64,000 nt of DNA, taken from NCBI RefSeq assembly GCF_024355225.1, contig NZ_VCNH01000001.1:1-64000 (forward strand). The letters are read 5' to 3'. Made by a program: the position numbers and the translations under genes. This DNA comes from Roseovarius sp. M141. Its GTDB lineage: Bacteria; Pseudomonadota; Alphaproteobacteria; Rhodobacterales; Rhodobacteraceae. The notes under the pieces were generated by a model. It was not told where the DNA came from. It did not search any database and saw only the letters and a program-made list of their open reading frames with translations. Below, piece after piece: positions 1 through 10,130 of the stretch; the stretch's first letter is position 1; each line of letters starts with the position of its first letter.

Positions 1-590
1 CTCTCTTCTTGATGGATGCGTTTTCGTCACGCGTGTTGTGGTTGCGCGGCACCGGCACAATCGTTCGCCATTGTCTCTCGGACCAATGGCGTTACAATGC
101 CTCACCATCCAGTATCTGCCCGCCCCCGGGCGATATAGCCCTGCCGCGCCAGATGCCCGTCAAACTGGTGGAAGAGCCCCTCCACCTGGCCCGTCTGCGC
201 CAGCGACTCGCGATACAGCCACACCGTCTTGGCATCCGGCACTCGGTCCTCAAAGCCAAGCCCCAGAAACTTCATGAAGGACAGCCGGTCACGGACCTGA
301 TACTCGATCTGGTCGTCGGAAAGATTGTAAAGCGCGCTCAAGACCAGCGTCTTGAACATCAGCACCGCGTCCATCAGCTTGCGCCCTGCGCGGGACTTGC
401 TGTCTGCATCCGGCTTGCGCCAGACCCGCTCCAGCAAAGGCCGAAACTCCTTCCATGGCACCATGGCGATAATCTCAAGCAGCGGGTCCTTTTTCACGTC
501 CAAATTTGCGTAGCGGTCGGAAAGATCAAAGAAACCCGGCGGCGCCAACACTACATCGCCCAATGTCAGTTCATCCCCGTTTTGTAATGC
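1..590 (-). pseudogene. IS5-family transposase, broken, runs off the window
   Basis: The minus strand from about 563 (TTG) to 102 encodes an IS5-type transposase N-terminus with the familiar order DVVLAPPGFFDLSDRY, RAGRKLMDAVLMFKTLVL and a YIARG segment before the catalytic core. After YIARG an extra G in a G-run shifts the frame, and about 40 bp of extra sequence containing a CCATTG/CAATGG hairpin follows. Transposase coding then resumes (VPRNHNTRDENASIKK) up to base 1. No in-frame ATG is visible at the usual start. This is an inactive remnant downstream of the nuo-like operon; family assignment is by recognition of these motifs. Confidence 0.75.
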
Positions 591-677
591 ATCGCCAAGG
601 TCTGGGCAATTTTTAGAGGTGCCCTATAGGTGAAATACTGGCCAGCAGCGGGCGCTAGGTGCCCGCGATTTCGGATC

Positions 678-2042
678 TTAGCCCGGCAGTAAACCCGCCA
701 GAAGTCCCATGCAGAGCGTCAAAACCGCAGTCACGCCGATGACTGCAGTGAGCGCACGGGGCGACGGTTTATCGAAACTCTTCGTGGCCTCCGGTGCAGA
801 CTGATACATCGGCACCACGATCCGCAGATAGACACCGAGTGCCAACACCGAGTTGAGGATGCCGATCACTGCAAGCCAGAGATAACCAGCGTCAATAGCC
901 GCTCCGAACAGGTAGACCTTACCGACGAACCCGAATAGCGGCGGGATGCCTGTCAATGACAGCAGAAACACCACCATCGCCACCCCTGCCGCCGGGCGTC
1001 GCCGCCCGAACCCGCGGATATCGTCAAGGCCCCGCCCGGCCAGCAGAATGATGGCAAAAGCGCCGAGGTTCATCGCGACATAGGCGGCGCCCAGAACGAT
1101 CAGCCCGGGTATCGCAAATGCGCTGGTCCCGAGCGCCACAATGCCCATCAGAAAATAGCCCGTTTGCGCGATCGAGGAATAGGCGATCAGCCGCACCAGA
1201 TTGGTCTGCACCAGCGCAGTCAGATAGCCGTAGGTCATGGTCACAGCCGAGATCATTGCGATCACCAGAGGCCAGTTACTCTCAACCGGCAGATCGCGCA
1301 GCACCTGCGCAAAGGCAAAAAGCGCCGCAACTTTGGTGATGACCGACAGATAGGCGGCCACGGAAACGGGAGCGCCATCATAGGCATCGGGCGCCCAAAA
1401 GTGGAATGGCACCAGTGACGCCTTGTAGCCGAGGCCCACGATCACTGCGGTCAACCCCGCGATGGCGATCAGGGGCTTGTCCTCCAGTGCGCCGAGGTCT
1501 GAGAACAGCGTCGATCCCGCGCCACCGAACCAGAACGTCAGCCCGTAGATCATCACCGACCCGGTCACCGCGCCGAAGACGAGGTATTTCATCCCTGCCT
1601 CGGTCGCGGCGTCGTCGCGCGGATAGGCTACAAGCGCAAACGACCCCAACCCGGTCAGCACCACGCCCAACACGAGCAGCATCATGTCGCCACTGCCCGC
1701 CAGCATCAACGCGCCTAGCGTGACAAGGCAGAGAAGCGAATAGACGCTGCCTTCACGCTGCTGCCCCGCGATTTCTGCCCGCGCCAGCAACAACGCCATT
1801 GCCGTTCCGGGCAGCAATATCAGCTTGGCCCAGCCGCTGAGCAGGTCGATCCGGTAGGTGCCGCCAAAAACGGTGGTATCGGCGGTCAGCAGTGGCAGCG
1901 TGGCGAGCGTCGCCACCGCCAGCCCGGCTAGTCCGAACCAAAGCGCCAGCCGTGCCATCCGCACCATTTCGGCAATGAGCATCGCCACGACCGCCAGCGA
2001 CAGCAGTATCTCGGGGATCAGGAAGGGCAGATCTCGGCCCAT
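678..2042 (-). CDS. nuoN: NADH-quinone oxidoreductase subunit N-like (proton-pumping membrane subunit)
   Basis: This 454-residue protein is made almost entirely of membrane segments and has the antiporter-like core shared by NuoL/M/N, including GYKASLVPFHFWAPDAYDGAPVSVAAYLSV with its buried lysine and histidine. The length is near normal for alphaproteobacterial NuoN (about 480). The chosen ATG shares one base with the nuoM stop (TGATG), so translation is probably coupled; longer versions would run back through nuoM. It is the last gene of the eight-gene cluster. Here the membrane arm seems to be fed by an unusual Q-module, so NADH as the electron donor cannot be assumed. Confidence 0.9.
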   Translation of the reverse strand: MGRDLPFLIPEILLSLAVVAMLIAEMVRMARLALWFGLAGLAVATLATLPLLTADTTVFGGTYRIDLLSGWAKLILLPGTAMALLLARAEIAGQQREGSVYSLLCLVTLGALMLAGSGDMMLLVLGVVLTGLGSFALVAYPRDDAATEAGMKYLVFGAVTGSVMIYGLTFWFGGAGSTLFSDLGALEDKPLIAIAGLTAVIVGLGYKASLVPFHFWAPDAYDGAPVSVAAYLSVITKVAALFAFAQVLRDLPVESNWPLVIAMISAVTMTYGYLTALVQTNLVRLIAYSSIAQTGYFLMGIVALGTSAFAIPGLIVLGAAYVAMNLGAFAIILLAGRGLDDIRGFGRRRPAAGVAMVVFLLSLTGIPPLFGFVGKVYLFGAAIDAGYLWLAVIGILNSVLALGVYLRIVVPMYQSAPEATKSFDKPSPRALTAVIGVTAVLTLCMGLLAGLLPG

Positions 2043-3502
2043 CAGAACGACAGGCTCGCCATTGTGGTATGGATCATGTTCAACAGCCACGACGGTGCAA
2101 CGCCAACAAGGACTGTCAGGAACAACAGCGGCACGATCACCAGCATCTCGCGCCGGCCAAGATCGGGCATTGCGGCCCATTTCTCGTTCGGCTCTCCCAA
2201 AAATACTGCGGCGATGGCACGCAAGTACAGTCCGGCAGTGACAACAATAGCGATAATCGCGACCACGGCCCAAGGCTGTGTGTTGAGCGTCGCGAGGAAT
2301 ATCTGAAACTCCGCAGGGAAATGCGCCAGCCCCGGCAGGCCAAGTGAGGCGAAGGCCGACACGACGAAGGCCCATCCAAGCCACGGCACCCGGCCCAGCA
2401 ACCCGCCGAAATCACCCATGTCGCGGATGTGGGCGCGGTCTTGCAACATGCCCACAAGAAAGAACAGCGCCCCAGTGACCAGTCCGTGGCTGATCATCTG
2501 CAAGGCCGCGCCATCGAGCGCAACCACCCGGATCGCCGGATCGCTCGCAAGTGCCGCCACAGCCACGCCCATCACCACATAGCCCATGTGGTTCACCGAC
2601 GTATAGGCGATCATCTTCTTCAGATCGCTTTGCGCAAGCGCTGCAAACGCACCGTAGAGCGCGCTGAACACCCCGAAGGCAAGGATCACAACACCCGCCC
2701 GCGTGAACGTTTCGGGCGTCATTTGCAGCGCAAACCGCACGAGACCATAGGTCCCGAATTTCAGCATCACCCCGGCCAGGATTACGCTACCCGCCGTAGG
2801 CGCCTGGACATGTGCGGCAGGCAGCCAGGTGTGTACCGGAAAGGCCGGGATCTTGACCGCGAAGGTAAACAGCATCGCAATCAACGCCAGCATCGCGCCC
2901 AAACCGGCAAGCGGAGGGGCGTCGATCCAGGCCCGCATGTCGAACGTGCCGCTGCTCAGATACAGTCCGATGATCGCGAGCAACAGCGGCAGTGAGCCGA
3001 GCAGCGTGTAGAGAAAGAACATCAGCGCCGCGCGCTGCCGGTCTTCATAGCCCCATCCCGCGATCATGAAATACATTCCAACCAGCGAAACCTCGAAGAA
3101 GACGTAGAAGAGCAGCCCGTCGAGGGCCATGAAGCTGCCGAGCGAGGCGGTTTCCAGCATCAGCATCAGTACGACGTAGCTTGGCACACGTTCGCTGATC
3201 CGCGCCGAATAGATTGCCGACAGCAGGAACAGCAGAGACGTGAGCAGCACCAGCGGCAGGCTGAGCCCATCCAGCCCCAGGCGGTAGGCGGCCCCGATGG
3301 CCGGGATCCAGGCGATTTCCTCTACCTGCGCGAAGCCGCCCGGCACGATTCCGCGCGACCAGATTGCAAGCGTGATCAAAAAGACCAGCCCCGTCACCGT
3401 GATCGAAAGACCGTGAGCCACCCGGGCCGATCGGACTGGCAACGCTATCAACGCCAGCCCGCCCAAAATCGGCAGGAAGGTGGCAATGGTCAGTAGCGGC
3501 AT
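2042..3502 (-). CDS. nuoM: NADH-quinone oxidoreductase subunit M-like
   Basis: The 486-residue polytopic protein has the NuoM signatures. A transmembrane glutamate lies in VFFEVSLVGMY. The lysine/histidine proton path is seen in AVKIPAFPVHTWLPAAHVQAPTAGS, and LKFGTYGLVRF follows. These are the residues known in the family to carry protons, so pumping capacity looks intact. A GAGGAG ribosome-binding site precedes the ATG, 12 bp after the nuoL stop. The family loop GLPGxxxFxxEF reads GLPGLAHFPAEF here. The gene belongs to the nuo-like operon. Confidence 0.92.
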   Translation of the reverse strand: MPLLTIATFLPILGGLALIALPVRSARVAHGLSITVTGLVFLITLAIWSRGIVPGGFAQVEEIAWIPAIGAAYRLGLDGLSLPLVLLTSLLFLLSAIYSARISERVPSYVVLMLMLETASLGSFMALDGLLFYVFFEVSLVGMYFMIAGWGYEDRQRAALMFFLYTLLGSLPLLLAIIGLYLSSGTFDMRAWIDAPPLAGLGAMLALIAMLFTFAVKIPAFPVHTWLPAAHVQAPTAGSVILAGVMLKFGTYGLVRFALQMTPETFTRAGVVILAFGVFSALYGAFAALAQSDLKKMIAYTSVNHMGYVVMGVAVAALASDPAIRVVALDGAALQMISHGLVTGALFFLVGMLQDRAHIRDMGDFGGLLGRVPWLGWAFVVSAFASLGLPGLAHFPAEFQIFLATLNTQPWAVVAIIAIVVTAGLYLRAIAAVFLGEPNEKWAAMPDLGRREMLVIVPLLFLTVLVGVAPSWLLNMIHTTMASLSF

Positions 3503-3514
3503 TGGGGTGGCTCC

Positions 3515-5407
3515 TCAGAAATAATGCGGTGCGGTCAGCAGCACGATGACGATCAGCCCAATGCCGATCACTGTCAGCGCCAATTCGCGATGGATCAATC
3601 CGCTTTGCAGGTGGCGGGCGCGGGCACCGGCTTCGACGATACGCCGTACCAGACCGAAGATCGCAGCGTCGATAAAGTTTGTGTCTATGGACCTTGTGTC
3701 TTGGCCAAGACGCAGCGACTGCTGTCCGATCCAGATCGAGAACGCGAACAGCGTATCGTCGCCCCGGTCCGCAAGGCGCGCGGTGCCAAGGCCCAGATTG
3801 CGGATCAGCCCGACCTGCGCGGCCAGCAGCCGCTGCTCGAACGCCTCGCAGGCGGCGGCGATCGACAGGGAGGGTCGCAGGATCAATCCGTCCATTCCTC
3901 CCGCGACAGTGAAGCCGTTTTGCGCAGGTGCTAGTAGCGGACCGAGCAGCCGCGCAGGCGCCATAAACCAGCCAAGCGCCAGCCCGCCAAGGGCCACGGC
4001 CAGCCCCATTGCCGGCACGATCCAGCCGGGCTTTTCGATCTGGGCCCCCAGCACATGTTCAAGCGCACCGAAGCTGAAACCAAGCCCGGCGGCCAACGCC
4101 ACCAGAACGCCCATGCCGATGGCCATGAACGGCACCGGAGTACGTGCGGGACCAGCCTCGCCGGTCCAGAGCACATTCAGCGCCCGGCCCATATAAGTCC
4201 CGGTCAGCACCGAACCGGCCAATGCCAGCGGCAAAAGCCACGGTGCGGCGGTGCTTGCAAGTGCCGCAGCGATGATTGCATCCTTGGAAAAGAAAGCCGC
4301 CAGCGGCGGGATGCCCGCCAGCGCCAGCGCGGCGATGGCGAAGCCCGTAAAGATGCCGGGACGCGCTCGACCGGCACCCGCCAGCGTATCCAGCCCGGTG
4401 CCCTCGCGGTCGTGCTGAAACACACCTGCGCCCAGAAAAAGGGAGCTCTTGATTGCTGCATGGGCAATCAGGTGCAGCAGTGCCGCAATCGGCACGCCAG
4501 CACCGATGGCCACTAGCATCAGCCCGTACTGGCTTGCGGTGGATGCCGCCAGCAGCCGTTTCAGATCACGCTCCGCCAGCGCAATCAGTCCGGTGATGAC
4601 CGCAGTGAGGCCACCAACGATACCGATGGCCAGCAGCGCACCGCCGGGCATCATGGGCGCCGTGCGGATCAACAGGATCGCCCCCGCGGCTACCAAAGTG
4701 GCCGAGTGCAAAAGCGCTGACACTGGCGTCGGCCCGGCCATCGCGCGTTGTAGCCAGTCCTGTAATGGTACTTGCGCCGATTTACCCATTGCTGCGACCA
4801 GCATTAACAACCCGGCGATCAGCGCAGGCGCGCCTGTGGTCGCGAGCGTCGCGGAAATCTCTGACGTTCCTGCCACGCCGATGAGCAGGAAGGCGCCAAG
4901 GTAAAGTCCCAAATCGGCGCTGCGAGTATAAAGGAAAGCCCGGGTTGCGGCACTGGCCACGCCCGCGCGACCATGCCAAAAGCCGATCAGCAAGTAGCTG
5001 GCGAAGCCGATCATTTCCCAAGCGGCAAGCAGCATGATCCAGTCACCCGCCAGCACCAGCCCCTGCATCGCGGTCACAAACAGCAGCATTGTGCCGAAAA
5101 AGCGCGCTTTTTCAGGGTCTCCCGCCATGTAACCTGTTGCATAGGTTAAAACGAAGACTGCGACTGTGGCCACGACCAGCGCCAGCACTGCCGTTAATGG
5201 CGTCGCCACCAGCCGCAATGGCATGTCGGGCAGGCCCGGCAAGACTGCCTCCACTGTGCCGTCGGACGCCGCGATGAATAGCCCCACAGCGCCGATCAGG
5301 CCCAGAACGGTACCGGCCAGCGCCAGCGCTTCGGGCGCGCGGCGTAGCGCGAGGATCGTCAGGCCTGACAGCAGCGGCGCCAACAGCGTGAGAGCCAGAA
5401 AACTCAT
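3515..5407 (-). CDS. nuoL: NADH-quinone oxidoreductase subunit L-like
   Basis: The 630-residue membrane protein has NuoL hallmarks: the transmembrane glutamate in LLAAWEMIGFASYLLIGFW, a lysine in AAMGKSAQVPLQDWL, and the motif AMAGPTPVSALLHSATLVAAG. A long C-terminal extension (about residues 520-630) fits the lateral helix and final helix of NuoL. The ATG overlaps the nuoK stop as ATGA. Its length is slightly below the usual 650-700 residues. The key proton-path residues are present, which supports a working pump or antiporter arm. Confidence 0.92.
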   Translation of the reverse strand: MSFLALTLLAPLLSGLTILALRRAPEALALAGTVLGLIGAVGLFIAASDGTVEAVLPGLPDMPLRLVATPLTAVLALVVATVAVFVLTYATGYMAGDPEKARFFGTMLLFVTAMQGLVLAGDWIMLLAAWEMIGFASYLLIGFWHGRAGVASAATRAFLYTRSADLGLYLGAFLLIGVAGTSEISATLATTGAPALIAGLLMLVAAMGKSAQVPLQDWLQRAMAGPTPVSALLHSATLVAAGAILLIRTAPMMPGGALLAIGIVGGLTAVITGLIALAERDLKRLLAASTASQYGLMLVAIGAGVPIAALLHLIAHAAIKSSLFLGAGVFQHDREGTGLDTLAGAGRARPGIFTGFAIAALALAGIPPLAAFFSKDAIIAAALASTAAPWLLPLALAGSVLTGTYMGRALNVLWTGEAGPARTPVPFMAIGMGVLVALAAGLGFSFGALEHVLGAQIEKPGWIVPAMGLAVALGGLALGWFMAPARLLGPLLAPAQNGFTVAGGMDGLILRPSLSIAAACEAFEQRLLAAQVGLIRNLGLGTARLADRGDDTLFAFSIWIGQQSLRLGQDTRSIDTNFIDAAIFGLVRRIVEAGARARHLQSGLIHRELALTVIGIGLIVIVLLTAPHYF

Positions 5408-5715
5408 CCCTTCAACTCGCGCGCTTCTTCCATCTCGACCGACCCGCGTGAGCGGAACCGAGCGATGGCGATGCCAAAGCCCACCGTCATCTCGACCGCC
5501 ATCACCGCCATGATGATCAGCACGAACATCTGCGCCGCCGGTTCCTCGGGGTGCAGATAGCGCCAGAAAGCCACCAAGTTGACCAGTGCGGCCGCAAGAA
5601 TCAGCTCCACTCCCATGATGATCATCACCAGATTGGTCTGGCTCAGTACGCCGTAAAGACCGGTGCCGAACATCGCGGCGCCCACGGTCAGGGCAATCAT
5701 CAACTCAAAAATCAT
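5404..5715 (-). CDS. nuoK: NADH-quinone oxidoreductase subunit K-like
   Basis: The 103-residue protein has three membrane segments and the NuoK pattern LYGVLSQTNLVMIIMGVELILAAALVNLVAF, including the conserved glutamate of the second helix (GVELIL). Family length is about 100 residues, which matches. The ATG overlaps the nuoJ stop (ATGA) and the stop overlaps the nuoL start, so the gene sits within a translationally coupled chain. The C-terminus ends in a charged tail (SVEMEEARELKG). Confidence 0.92.
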   Translation of the reverse strand: MIFELMIALTVGAAMFGTGLYGVLSQTNLVMIIMGVELILAAALVNLVAFWRYLHPEEPAAQMFVLIIMAVMAVEMTVGFGIAIARFRSRGSVEMEEARELKG

Positions 5716-6227
5716 TTCGGCTGTTCCTTCGCCGGAGCAATTGCGACCATCGTTGCCGCCACCATCGCCGTCAGGATCGTCAGACCGGCGGATTGGAAGA
5801 TAAGCATCGACCGGCCCAGCAACTCGCGCCCCAGATCTTCGGTCTGCTGTGCCGCACCCGGGATGTCGGTCCCTGCCGGGCCCCAATCTGCCAACCAGAT
5901 AACCGCCAGCGCCGCACCAAGGCCAATGCCCCCTGCCCAGAGCGACAAACGCTTTTGATGCGTCATATCCATCGCACCCAAGCCGCCCGGGTCCATCATG
6001 AACATCACCATGAAGATCGCCATAACGCTCATCTCGGTGGCCATCATCATTATTTGCAGGACGCCCAGAAACTCGGCCTGCATGACCAGAAACATCAGAC
6101 CCACGGCGGTCTGCGAGAACAAAAGCGCCAGTGCCGAGCGCACCATCGAATGGGTGCGGAACACGACGACGCCGAACCAAACCGCAGCGCCACCGAAGAA
6201 TACAAGAAAGATCATCGGTACGATCAT
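5712..6227 (-). CDS. nuoJ: NADH-quinone oxidoreductase subunit J-like
   Basis: This 171-residue, five-helix protein matches NuoJ, with SALALLFSQTAVGLMFLVMQAEFLGVLQIMM and the methionine-rich third helix typical of the family. In most NuoJ proteins the corresponding stretch reads LNAEFLAxxQIxVYxGAVxVLFLF. Here the VYxGA part is replaced by MMMATEMSVMAIFMVMFMM. Its ATG overlaps the nuoH stop and its stop overlaps the nuoK start. It forms part of the membrane arm. Confidence 0.88.
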   Translation of the reverse strand: MIVPMIFLVFFGGAAVWFGVVVFRTHSMVRSALALLFSQTAVGLMFLVMQAEFLGVLQIMMMATEMSVMAIFMVMFMMDPGGLGAMDMTHQKRLSLWAGGIGLGAALAVIWLADWGPAGTDIPGAAQQTEDLGRELLGRSMLIFQSAGLTILTAMVAATMVAIAPAKEQPK

Positions 6228-7123
6228 ATCTCAACCACCAAAGCAATGACGCCAACAACGAAGATATTTATCAGGGCCAAAGGGATACCGAGCTTCCAAC
6301 TCAGTTCCAGATAACGCGCTTCGCGGACCCGCGGCACCAGCCGCCCGGTGCTGACCATCAGGCCAGCGACGATCAGGATCTTGATCCCGCTCCACGCCCA
6401 AGCGGGCAACCATGGGCCAAGCCAGCCGCCGAGGTAGAAGGTCACTGTCGCACCCGCCAGCGCCAGGATGACGACCATGCGCGCCAGACGCAGAACGGCA
6501 AGACGTACGCCAGTGTATTCGGCCTCGATTCCGCCAGCCAGATCGCCCGGCGCAGTGGGCAGGTCCAGCGGTGGCAACCAGCACAGCCCCATCGCGGCGG
6601 CGATGAACAACGCGAATCCCAGTGGCTGATAGGCGATGTTCCAGAGTGCGGATTGTGACATGACGATATCCACGGTTGAGAGCGATTCCGCGCGCAGCGC
6701 AACGGCCGTGATCGGCATCACGACAAGCATCGCATAGGCCACGAACTGCCCCAGAAACCGCCAACCGCCAATCATACCGTAAGCGCCGTTCGGACCCCAT
6801 CCGGCCATGATCAGCGCGACCAGCACGTAGGCCAGAGCCGCGTTCAAAAACAGCGCCCCGGTCGCCAGATCTGTGACAATGAGCCCCGGTGCCAGCGGAA
6901 TGACCGCCACCGCCAAAAGCCCGGCCACCAGCAAGAGCACCGGCCCAACTTCAAAAAACAGCCGGTCAGGCTTGCGCGCCAGCAGCGATTCACGCCCAAG
7001 AAGCGCCAGCGCCGAGATCACCGGGCGCGCGGGTTGCAACCGTCCATGTACCGCCCAGCCTTCCAGCACGGCGATCAGATAGGCGCCAGCCGCGAGCGAC
7101 AATAACACAGTTAATACCGTCAA
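6224..7123 (-). CDS. nuoH: NADH-quinone oxidoreductase subunit H-like, degenerate quinone loop
   Basis: The protein is polytopic (299 residues) and keeps the NuoH segment [19 protein letters not shown], equivalent to the acidic DLPEAESELVAGYNxEYSG region of the family. The first loop, which in NuoH normally reads [22 protein letters not shown] and lines the quinone site, is only weakly similar here ([23 protein letters not shown]). The start was chosen at a TTG whose bases overlap the upstream stop (TTGA). A GGAGGTGATG ribosome-binding site lies just before it; another TTG five codons upstream (7138) is possible. Confidence 0.85.
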   Translation of the reverse strand: MTVLTVLLSLAAGAYLIAVLEGWAVHGRLQPARPVISALALLGRESLLARKPDRLFFEVGPVLLLVAGLLAVAVIPLAPGLIVTDLATGALFLNAALAYVLVALIMAGWGPNGAYGMIGGWRFLGQFVAYAMLVVMPITAVALRAESLSTVDIVMSQSALWNIAYQPLGFALFIAAAMGLCWLPPLDLPTAPGDLAGGIEAEYTGVRLAVLRLARMVVILALAGATVTFYLGGWLGPWLPAWAWSGIKILIVAGLMVSTGRLVPRVREARYLELSWKLGIPLALINIFVVGVIALVVEI

Positions 7124-8775
7124 GCCATCACCTCCCAAGGGCTGATGTCCAGCGATCCGATACCGGTAAGCGCATCGCCCAACTCCCGCCCGTCCGCAAC
7201 GGTCGCGATCAAGGCGATATGCGCCGCCGTCGGCGTACTCATATCGGCAGCCGTAACTTTGCCTTGGTGCAATGTCAGGCTTAGTCGGGCTGCGCCGCGC
7301 GGTGTTTCGACCACGGCTTCGCCGGTACCTGATTCCGTGCCGATGACTTGCGATTCTGGTAGCGAAATTGCGCCCGCACGCGAAATTAACTCAAGACTCT
7401 GGGAAATTTCGCCGCAACGTAACGCCAGCCGTGCAAGCGCATCACCACTCTTCGCCGTCAAAACGGCAAAGCCGAGTTGGGCATAAATCTGATCATCTGC
7501 GCGTGCGTCGCGGGCGATGCCGCTCGCGCGCGCGACCAGGCCGGGCAGGGCATCGCCGCCCACCAATCGGCCAATCCCCTTCAACCTGGAATTCAGCAAC
7601 GGGGTGCGTTGAACCCGTGTCAGAAATGCGGTGATCTTTGTGGTCAGTGCAGCCATTTCGATGACCGTCGCGTCACGCAGTTTCAGTTGCAATGCCGTCG
7701 CGTGGTTCTCAAGCCAAGCAAAGCCCGACTGTGCTCCGAACCCGGCCAGCCAGCCGAGGTGACTGGCCAGTCTCTCGCGCTCGACTGCGGCAATGCGGGC
7801 GCGGGCGACGTCGGATGCCACGCTTTGCCCGGCTGCCCGCTCCAGCGCCAGACAAGCCAGCAGACGATAGCTCACCGGACTGAGGAGAGATAACGCGGCG
7901 AGGTGGTCGGCAAAGGCGTCGGGTAGGGTCGCGTCGTCGTGGAGGAGTTCGCGCGGACCCACTGCGCTGTCGGCGCGGCTGCTCACGACTGCGTCGCCGT
8001 CCAGTGTCAGGTCCAGCCGCAACCCACCGGGCAGCCCAGGGAAGAACGGCCCGAAGGGGACGTCGATCCACTCCATCTTCAGGCCGTCGCTGCTGGCCGG
8101 CATGTCACGGGTGAGATCCGCCATCGACATGAAATGCGCCTCGACACCTTCTATAGTCTCACCATTTCCATGTGCGCCATGACCGTCCTGGTCGTCACCC
8201 TTGCTCTCGTGCCCTTTGCCGTGGGCTTCATGGTCGTGCCCGGAATGTTCCTCTGCGTCTTCGGCGGGCACCAGAAACATGCCGCATTTGGGGCAGGAGC
8301 CGGGTTCGTCCGCCACCACTTCGGGATGCATCGGGCAAGTGTATTGGGTGCGGGTCTGCAGCGCCGGGGCGTCGAAATCGCCCACTTCGGACTGGAACGA
8401 CCCCATCGCAATGATCCGGCGTAGATCGGCCATTGCCGCGACCAGACCAGCTTGCGTCAACGGCCCGGTCGCGTCGGCATCAGGCAGCGGTGCCAAATCA
8501 CCGGCACCCAAAGCCAGAATGGCCCGTGGGCGCGGCATCTGGCCATAAGCAATGCTGGCGGAATCAACCAGATCGGCGGGTAGGGCGGCGATGACGACAA
8601 GGACATTGGCATGGCGCGGCGTCGCGCTCAGATGCAGCCCGGCGCCGCCAAGGTCAATCCCAGCCGCCCGTGCCACATCCGCCCCCGGCACCACAAAGCC
8701 GCGAATGTCGCGCGACATGGCTGCCGCAACGAGCCGTTGCAGAACGCTCATCGGCCCCTGACGCGCCCCGATCAT
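7120..8775 (-). CDS. NuoB-like/heavy-metal-binding/NuoD-like fusion protein
   Basis: This 551-residue protein has three parts. Residues about 25-130 resemble NuoB ([19 protein letters not shown], then [14 protein letters not shown]), but the NuoB cysteines that hold cluster N2 are absent: the GSCA position reads GAGD. Residues about 140-205 contain YTCPMHPEV and [11 protein letters not shown], the heavy-metal-binding motif known from copper ATPases and efflux proteins, followed by a His/Gly/Asp-rich linker. The remainder resembles NuoD ([52 protein letters not shown]) but lacks the quinone-site HP and HRG residues. The ATG overlaps the nuoA stop (ATGA). It appears to replace the peripheral arm and probably cannot carry the usual Fe-S electron path. 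The metal role is inferred. Confidence 0.85.
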   Translation of the reverse strand: MIGARQGPMSVLQRLVAAAMSRDIRGFVVPGADVARAAGIDLGGAGLHLSATPRHANVLVVIAALPADLVDSASIAYGQMPRPRAILALGAGDLAPLPDADATGPLTQAGLVAAMADLRRIIAMGSFQSEVGDFDAPALQTRTQYTCPMHPEVVADEPGSCPKCGMFLVPAEDAEEHSGHDHEAHGKGHESKGDDQDGHGAHGNGETIEGVEAHFMSMADLTRDMPASSDGLKMEWIDVPFGPFFPGLPGGLRLDLTLDGDAVVSSRADSAVGPRELLHDDATLPDAFADHLAALSLLSPVSYRLLACLALERAAGQSVASDVARARIAAVERERLASHLGWLAGFGAQSGFAWLENHATALQLKLRDATVIEMAALTTKITAFLTRVQRTPLLNSRLKGIGRLVGGDALPGLVARASGIARDARADDQIYAQLGFAVLTAKSGDALARLALRCGEISQSLELISRAGAISLPESQVIGTESGTGEAVVETPRGAARLSLTLHQGKVTAADMSTPTAAHIALIATVADGRELGDALTGIGSLDISPWEVMA

Positions 8776-9137
8776 TCCTGTCGCCTCAAGGCGCCCTGGC
8801 TCCAGCCGTAAAGCAGGCCGAGGAACAGAATGGCGAGGAACACGCCCATATCCAGAAGTGCCACCAGCCCTTCCTCGCGGTAGACAACAGCCCAAGGATA
8901 CATGAAGGCCATTTCCATATCGAAAGCCAGAAACAACAAGGCATAGCCGTAGTATTTGGCGTGATACCGCACCCAGACCGGATCGCGCGACAGCGATCCG
9001 GCGGTGGCAGGTACATCCTTGCCCGGCTCATCGCGTGTTCGACCGATTGCACGGACAAGGGCATATAGGCACAGGACGAAGCCGACCGAGCCAAGCGTCA
9101 GGCCGAACAAGACCGCATATTGGGCAAGTGCGCTCAT
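8772..9137 (-). CDS. nuoA: NADH-quinone oxidoreductase subunit A-like
   Basis: The 121-residue protein has three membrane segments and the NuoA motif [29 protein letters not shown], which contains the conserved FDxExxFxxPW pattern. It is the first gene of the nuo-like cluster, and a GAGTAAGGA ribosome-binding site lies directly before its ATG. The usual next genes nuoB, nuoC and nuoD are replaced by the fusion protein that overlaps its stop codon. Confidence 0.93.
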   Translation of the reverse strand: MSALAQYAVLFGLTLGSVGFVLCLYALVRAIGRTRDEPGKDVPATAGSLSRDPVWVRYHAKYYGYALLFLAFDMEMAFMYPWAVVYREEGLVALLDMGVFLAILFLGLLYGWSQGALRRQE

Positions 9138-9266
9138 TCCTTACTCTGGCCTTTCATGGCGTCTTGACGATACCCCGGATCGACACGCGGACTGGGGCCA
9201 GCCAAACTTTGCATTGGTGGATATCAGGACGCACCTTGGGACATTGCGTTACTGTAGCGCATTTTT

Positions 9267-9287
9267 ATTTTCCCGCGACGGGAAAAT
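9267..9287. promoter_or_regulatory. Perfect palindrome upstream of the nuo-like operon
   Basis: ATTTTCCCG and CGGGAAAAT form perfect 9-bp arms around a 3-bp centre, about 130 bp upstream of the nuoA start. Because it stands alone in front of the operon it could be an operator, or a hairpin terminator for transcripts coming from either side. No sigma-70 promoter could be assigned with confidence. Confidence 0.4.
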
Positions 9288-10077
9288 CACAAATTGACCG
9301 CCTTACCTGCTGCGGAATGCACTGTTGGCCCGTCCATGGATAGACAGGCCAGACCAATGAAGCCACTTTCACAAAGCCCCGCCCGTATACGGCGGGCGCG
9401 GAACATCGTTCCGACAATGAGCGCGCCTCTTGCCTCGATCCTCGGCAGCGGCTTTTTGTTGGTAGTACCGGTGGCGGCAAGGGGTGTGATACTTAACCAA
9501 TTGCCGCGATCGTGGTGATGGCCCTGACCGCGCAATAGACGGCAGATGCCATTGCCTGCTAAATCGGCATAGACTATGTTATCTTGGGCGCGTTGCCAGA
9601 CGCCCGATCATGCATACCAGATCAAGCCGCAATCAATCGCGGTCGCGGCATAACCGGGCGGGAAATCCACTTAGGAAATAGCTCGAAACCATTCAAACGA
9701 ACCGAGCCATCTCTTTGGAACATCATCTCTAACTATCATAGCGGTCTGACAATGTTCCGAGAATTTGAGCCAGAGCGCTCGGCTGATAAGCCCCAGAGCG
9801 GCACCGCCTTGTAGCACAGATGCGGCTTTTTTTCGGAATCTTTCGTCACAATTCCTCAGATTCATGCCGCCCAGACACGCCGAAGTGTTGTGCGAGTACG
9901 ATGAAAGCAACGGCAACTTAGAAGGCTTGTCTGAACTACACAGCGTTCTAACTTTTCGAAACACGAATGATAGCAACGATTGGAATCGTTCCGGTCTGCG
10001 ATACAAGCCGTCAGTGCTAATCTGTGAGGCTTGGCAAGCCTGCAAAGCGATTTTCCAAAAATTGTGATCAACGTCGA
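9288..10077. other. Gene-poor stretch, nothing recognised
   Basis: About 790 bp without a convincing gene. Open frames here lack ribosome-binding sites and resemble no family I know. The base composition is less GC-rich than the nuo operon, so this may be old insertion debris between the nuo cluster and the mobilisation region. Confidence 0.4.
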
Positions 10078-10112
10078 ATGGTTAGTATATCGCGTGGTTA
10101 GATACTAACCAT
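10078..10112. promoter_or_regulatory. Inverted repeat, likely operator of the XRE gene
   Basis: ATGGTTAGTAT (10,078-10,088) and ATACTAACCAT (10,102-10,112) are perfect 11-bp arms with a 13-bp spacer, ending 18 bp before the XRE start codon. The spacer contains a second GGTTAG and the string TATATCGCGTGG, which also occurs upstream of the second small XRE gene at 29,975. Autoregulation by the XRE protein is the simplest reading. Confidence 0.55.
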
Positions 10113-10130
10113 TATGGCCGTTTGTCGGCC

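Noticed and set aside
648..666. Terminator after nuoN
   Set aside because: GCGGGC/GCCCGC can pair, but the stem is short and no T-run follows on the minus strand, so it was not listed.
678..9137. Ordinary respiratory complex I operon
   Set aside because: NuoC, E, F, G and I are missing and the NuoB/NuoD part has lost its Fe-S and quinone residues.
9671..10045. Minus-strand 124-residue frame
   Set aside because: It has no ribosome-binding site, no recognisable family and a Ser/Arg-rich shadow-like composition; the area is treated as gene-poor.
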